Source: Trichuris trichiura
Taxonomy: Eukaryota > Nematoda > Enoplea > Trichinellida > Trichuridae
DNA length: 64,000 nt
Assembly (NCBI GenBank): GCA_037903355.1
Contig: JBAJFE010000011.1
Location: forward strand, 1,249,001 to 1,313,000
Direction of reading: 5' to 3'
Within the stretch, counting starts at the first letter, position 1. The number at the start of each line of letters is the position of its first letter. Below are positions 59,995 through 64,000 of this stretch, piece after piece. The translations under genes and the position numbers were made by a program. The notes under the pieces are model-generated. The model saw nothing but the letters and a program-made list of their open reading frames with translations, made no database searches and was not told the origin of the DNA.

Positions 59995-60729
59995 TTAATA
60001 CCCTTTTGCTGTGATATGAATGGATCCTTGAAGCGGCGAAGTCAGCTGCTCTGTAGAAGTTATTAATATCCTAAAATTCGGCTTGCTTTCTTGTGGCCGT
60101 GACCGTAGGATATGCACTGCTTTGATTGAGGCGTTGGCAATCTGCTGCTTAGCTCTGCCTGCGTTGACACGATACATCTTGTCCTGATAACTTGACTGAA
60201 GGTAATGAAATGTGATGTTTAATCGTGGAAGCTGGGCTACGTGGTGGATGACGATTGTACATTTCCGTGGGGCAGAAAGTATGAATTTTAATCCCCTGTC
60301 TTTTCTACAAGGCCACGTTTGCACGTTGCTGCGCTTCGTTTGTGCAGGTACCTGTTGGCCTTCCGTAAGGAAAAGATGAGTTTGGTGGTTCGCGTTTACA
60401 TACACTGGTGGTAGTACGTCCTTATTCTTAAGAATATTTGTTTCGTCCCGTAACGGAAACGTGGGTTCGTGGACTGATTGCAAGCACATCACGTTGTTGT
60501 TAAAGGAGGAGAGAGTGTAGACTTGTAAAATCTGCTGACCGCTCGACAGTGGAACCTCAGCGCCTTGAAGTGTAGACTTACAGGAACGTAAGCGAAGGAA
60601 CTGTACTCCCGTAAAGACGTAATCGCTAAACAGGGAAAATGCTGAAGGTATGGCCAGCGGTAGGCGGCAAGTGAAAGATAATGTGTACGGTCTAAAAGCT
60701 AATAAGCGTGGCTCACTGATAGCTTTCAA
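59995..60729 (-). CDS. Open frame of about 244 codons, possible exon
   Basis: A long open frame with no ATG at its beginning; it stays open a little beyond 60729 up to a TGA. It sits just upstream of the kringle gene on the same strand, outside the duplication. The translation has few charged clusters, about six cysteines and a stretch CTIVIHHVAQLPRLNITFHY that vaguely recalls a CUB-type beta sandwich, but this is too weak to name. It may be an internal exon of a secreted-protein gene that continues to the right, or chance. Confidence 0.3.
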   Translation of the reverse strand: MKAISEPRLLAFRPYTLSFTCRLPLAIPSAFSLFSDYVFTGVQFLRLRSCKSTLQGAEVPLSSGQQILQVYTLSSFNNNVMCLQSVHEPTFPLRDETNILKNKDVLPPVYVNANHQTHLFLTEGQQVPAQTKRSNVQTWPCRKDRGLKFILSAPRKCTIVIHHVAQLPRLNITFHYLQSSYQDKMYRVNAGRAKQQIANASIKAVHILRSRPQESKPNFRILITSTEQLTSPLQGSIHITAKGY

Positions 60730-61894
60730 ACGTAGGACAGGGAATGGAATTGCCGGCAGTCAAGCCGTCAGATCGAATCCGTTCGTCTCGCAGTTCATGG
60801 TGTTGTGGACGAAAGCGATGTGCAGGTACGAATAGAAGTTGAAGTGCAGTAGAGAAGGGTAAAGACTTGCTGGCCGTCGGGACTTTGCACCTGAGTTTTG
60901 GCGCGAAAATGTGGGCAGTGTGCCCTTTGCTTTACTGCGTTATATCCTCGATTCGACGAGTTACGGGATTCACGATGGGTACTCTCATGTGCATGGAAAT
61001 TAGTGAAGTCAAATAGCCGTCGGCAGTGCATTTAGCGAAGAGACACGTTGTTTAAACGGGTATGCGATGATGTTCAGGTTCGACGAACTCTCTAGGCACG
61101 TTTTCCCATTAAATTTCTTTTGAAAACTGTTACTAAAATGAAGTTCCGTTAGTGCCGATGATCTCATGCAGCCTGAACAAAAGTTACTTCTTGATTTAGG
61201 TTTACGCTTATGCTGCCAACGATTTCTGCGTCCAAGTAGTGTTGATTTTAGTCTTAAGTTTAGGCTGCTTGGGGTCATTTTTTCCATGTGAGCGTGTCTT
61301 TAGTTCCTCCTTCCATATGTGCAGATGTCTAATGATAAGGATCCCAAAAGGGTTTTGTTGTGGCGCCGGGTGAGGTAAACGCGGAACTACGAAGCTGGGA
61401 AAAAGCATAGAGTTATCGCGTTCTGCCTTTAGTCAAGGGTAAGCTTAACAAGGGTTACGCTTGGGCTTAAGCTTAAGTATAGGCAGAACAGGAGGGCGGA
61501 GAAGTAAGCGTATCCGTAGAAAGGTCTCATAAGGCTGATGGTAAAGTTGCTTCGTAGGAACCGGATAAGTGAGTGAGCACTGTGCTGTTCAACTTGGCTT
61601 GAACGAACTTTACCTAACGGACTTGTCATCAAGTCAACTTGAGTTGAAGTCAATTTGACGTAGAGGCAAGGGGCGCTATTGCCACACCTGCATTCATGTA
61701 TGCAGTTAGGTTGGCGGGAATCCATTATAGGTAGTACATGGAGGGAACACGTACTAAGTACACAGCCTGAGCGTACTTCGGCAGGTGCGCTACTTGCAGG
61801 TAAACTATTTTGGGTTCTTCGAGGTTTCTGCGGCGTGTGCGTAACATAGAGGCTGTATCTGGTATACAGTGAAGATGTTCATTGAATGTACTGC
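60730..61894. other. No gene recognised
   Basis: Short frames on the minus strand (61009..61287 and 61429..61725) could be upstream exons of the frame at 59995..60729, but no splice-consistent model or similarity was found. Confidence 0.3.
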
Positions 61895-62776
61895 GTTCAC
61901 ACAGTATACCTTGCTTGTAAGCACAACACCTGCTATAGCCACGGTTTCTGTGCTACACATGTATTACGCGTGCGGTATATACTTGCATACATGGAATATT
62001 TACGTTATAGATGATTTCTACGTGAATACAAACTGCTTATAGATGTCATATTCAGGGCATAAGTGGAGTATCTATGTTGTACATATTTTTATCGTGAGAC
62101 TATTTGGTGTATTTACGGCTTAAAGGCACTGTACATTGCTTATGAATAAGATATTTATGATGTACTAGGTCTACGGCCACACGCGGCTTACCTAGGGTAC
62201 ACATATTTGCCTACAGGACACATTTGTCTGACTTACAGTATAGCTATGATATAGAATGTTTTTAAACAAAGATATCTGTGATATCCCGGAATTCTAGGCA
62301 AATCCGCAGTACATAGTGCGCAATGTTGCACGGAGGAAACAGTTTTCACAGCTACAACGCACGTGTAGTAGGCATTGCCTATAAATAGGATATTCGTAAG
62401 ACCTAGTACACATGGAGTATCCATATCCATACCACATATGGCATGAATATGTCCTCCATGCAAGTGTATATACAACGCATAGTGCACGTGAACCCGGAGA
62501 CACTGTACATCACAAACGTTCTATTTATAAGCCATGCAAACTTGTTTGTGCCATATGCATACCAAATATTCTACTATGGAAACATATGCAACATAAATAC
62601 TGCGCCCATGCTGTAGATGTCCTATTTATAAGCAGTTTGTATTCACGCAGAAATCATATGAAACGTAAATATTCCTTGTATGCGAGTATATACAGCATGC
62701 ATACAACATGTGTAGCACAATAACCACAGCTATAGCAGGTGTTGTGCCTACAGGCAAAGTGTACTGTGTGAATGAA
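61895..62776. repeat. Large imperfect palindrome, about 0.9 kb
   Basis: The left arm (from TTCACACAGTATACCTTGC at 61895, through AACACCTGCTATAGC, GAATATTTACGTT and GAATACAAACTGCTTAT) is mirrored by the reverse complement of sequence ending near 62776 in the same order. Matching is about 75-80% over at least 250 bases per arm and fades towards the centre (about 62.2-62.47 kb), which has its own TATAAATAGG and GTACTAGGTCT repeats. It is unusually rich in TA, CA and TG dinucleotides. No coding sequence is evident. Confidence 0.7.
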
Positions 62777-62870
62777 GTAGCATATCTGCGTAGATACCCT
62801 CTGGCTGTATAGGTAGTAGGTGTACCTTCTATGTAATATGTATGCTGGATTTACGCCAAGGGAATTGTAT

Positions 62871-63192
62871 ACGTGAATGCAGGTTTTTCATCACTTCTTT
62901 ATACGGTATGTTTTCTTGCCCGTTGATGGTTCTGGAATTAAACCACAGTGTCTGGTAAGGCCATTACCACCATCGCTGACGACCGGACAAGGTTAGTCTT
63001 GAAAGCTACGAAACTGTAAGTGTTTGTTCTGTATTTTTCCTTAATAATTGCTCATCCATCCGTTGGTAGGGCACTTGCTTCGGTTTCATTCCAGAACCCA
63101 TCAACGGGCAAGAAAACATACCGTATAAAGAAGTGATGAAAATCCATTGCCCCGTTAAGTAGCACCCCGTCTTCAAGAACGTGAATGCAGGT
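62871..63192. repeat. Foldback element flanked by 14-base direct repeats
   Basis: ACGTGAATGCAGGT is present at 62871..62884 and 63179..63192. Just inside are inverted arms, about 62885..62945 and 63082..63142, containing ATACGGTATGTTTTCTTGCC, then an unpaired tail with GCCCCGTTA and CACCCCGTCTTCAAG before the right repeat. Same plan and tail as the element at 23218..23362. Confidence 0.85.
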
Positions 63193-64000
63193 ATGGCAGT
63201 AAGACCATGAGCTTGTAGGCTAAGTTGACTTGAAGTCGGTCGAGTCATGTTGCATTGCGCCGGATAGAGCGATGGTCGCGGAGTAGCTACCTGAGGCATC
63301 TGAACATGCGCATCACGAAATCTCGACGGCGGCGGGGATTGTTGGCGAAGGAACGCGGAAGAAGTAATGGAAGCGGTTTCTTTTCTGCAGTCATTGTTTC
63401 TTTGCGCTGGCAAAGTAGATTATAAAATTTTCTGGTTCCGCGACGTTTTCGTTCCTCTGTTCTAGTGTCATAGAGCTAAAGTCTGAAGCTAAGCCAACCG
63501 CAAAACTTTGGCACCGTCGAATGTCGGCATCGGAAAGTCTTGCTTTGAAACGCTCATCTGTTTCTCGTAAGGACGCTTTAGCAGGAAAATGCGGTAATCA
63601 CTGCCTGCTTGAGTTCATGAAGGGACGTAATGTGTGTCTGAAATTTGCCGACGACGTTGGCTGACTGCTGAAAAGCATGACCTGTGGGACAAAAATGCGT
63701 TTGTCGCATCTTACCGGTTGTGTGCCTCCACGGTTTGCGGAATGCAGGTTCCATTCTGTTAAGCATGCGACTCTCCTGTTATGCCTTTTCTGGGAAGCAT
63801 ACTGGCAATCCTGCTTTGCTTTTGCCTATATGTAAACCTGCATATAAGATTTGTGTTTAGGCGTAGGGTAAGGGAAGCGCCGAACAGGATGGCCAGCAAG
63901 TTACAGTATGACCATCGCGCTCGTAACCGACATGGCCCAGTTTATTAGTTCTTTCGGCTTTGCTTCTTCTAATGTTTTTCGCGGAATTTTTACCCGTTGT
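63193..64000. other. No gene recognised at right edge
   Basis: Two short minus-strand frames cover parts of this stretch: the right-hand part of 63006..63413, which begins inside the foldback element, and 63578..63766. Neither resembles a known family. Confidence 0.3.

Noticed and set aside
61435..61480. CTTAAGCTTAAG repeats near 61.45 kb as a telomere-like tract
   Set aside because: Only two imperfect units and no TTAGGC or TTAGGG run.

Overview
This looks like a piece of an animal nuclear genome, most likely from an invertebrate. It holds a homologue of UNC-79, a metazoan-specific subunit of the NALCN sodium-leak channel complex, cut into about 40 exons. Most introns are only 40-60 bases long (GT-AG, with a few apparent GC-AG). 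The other recognisable genes are also eukaryotic. Tiny introns and strong splice-acceptor sequences just before several start codons fit a nematode-like genome, possibly an early-branching clade, but the species cannot be fixed from sequence alone.

Left third, 0.6-25.4 kb (gene-dense). A CTF18 clamp-loader gene is on the minus strand (its 3' end is not seen). A large unc-79 gene fills 7.9-20.1 kb on the plus strand. It converges, with nearly touching poly(A) signals, on a minus-strand RNA-binding gene (20.2-23.4 kb) whose order is RGG-rich, then acidic, then two RRMs, then acidic. A short divergent promoter region separates that gene from the tRNA adenosine deaminase subunit ADAT2, and a cold-shock-domain protein of the CARHSP1/PIPPin type follows.

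Middle, 25.4-38.9 kb (gene-poor). The only solid gene is a seven-exon medium-chain dehydrogenase (34.5-36.1 kb) that appears to have lost a catalytic zinc ligand. The rest gives only short candidate exons.

Right, 38.9-64 kb. A segmental duplication of about 8-9 kb carries a family I do not recognise: a secreted-then-anchored protein with a signal peptide, about seven kringle-like modules (two textbook kringles), one membrane span and a charged cytoplasmic tail. The right copy (52.2-59.6 kb, minus strand) can be read as a complete six-exon gene of 1,136 residues with every splice phase matching. The left copy (40.4-46.7 kb) has lost exon 3 and most of exon 2, has a broken exon 1 and carries palindromic insertions, yet its last three exons remain open. 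Those three exons could be a pseudogene remnant or an alternative 3' cassette for the intact gene.

Foldback (palindromic) elements are scattered through introns and spacers. Two of them (23.2 and 62.9 kb) are flanked by perfect 12-14 base direct repeats and share a tail sequence. A much larger imperfect palindrome lies at 61.9-62.8 kb.
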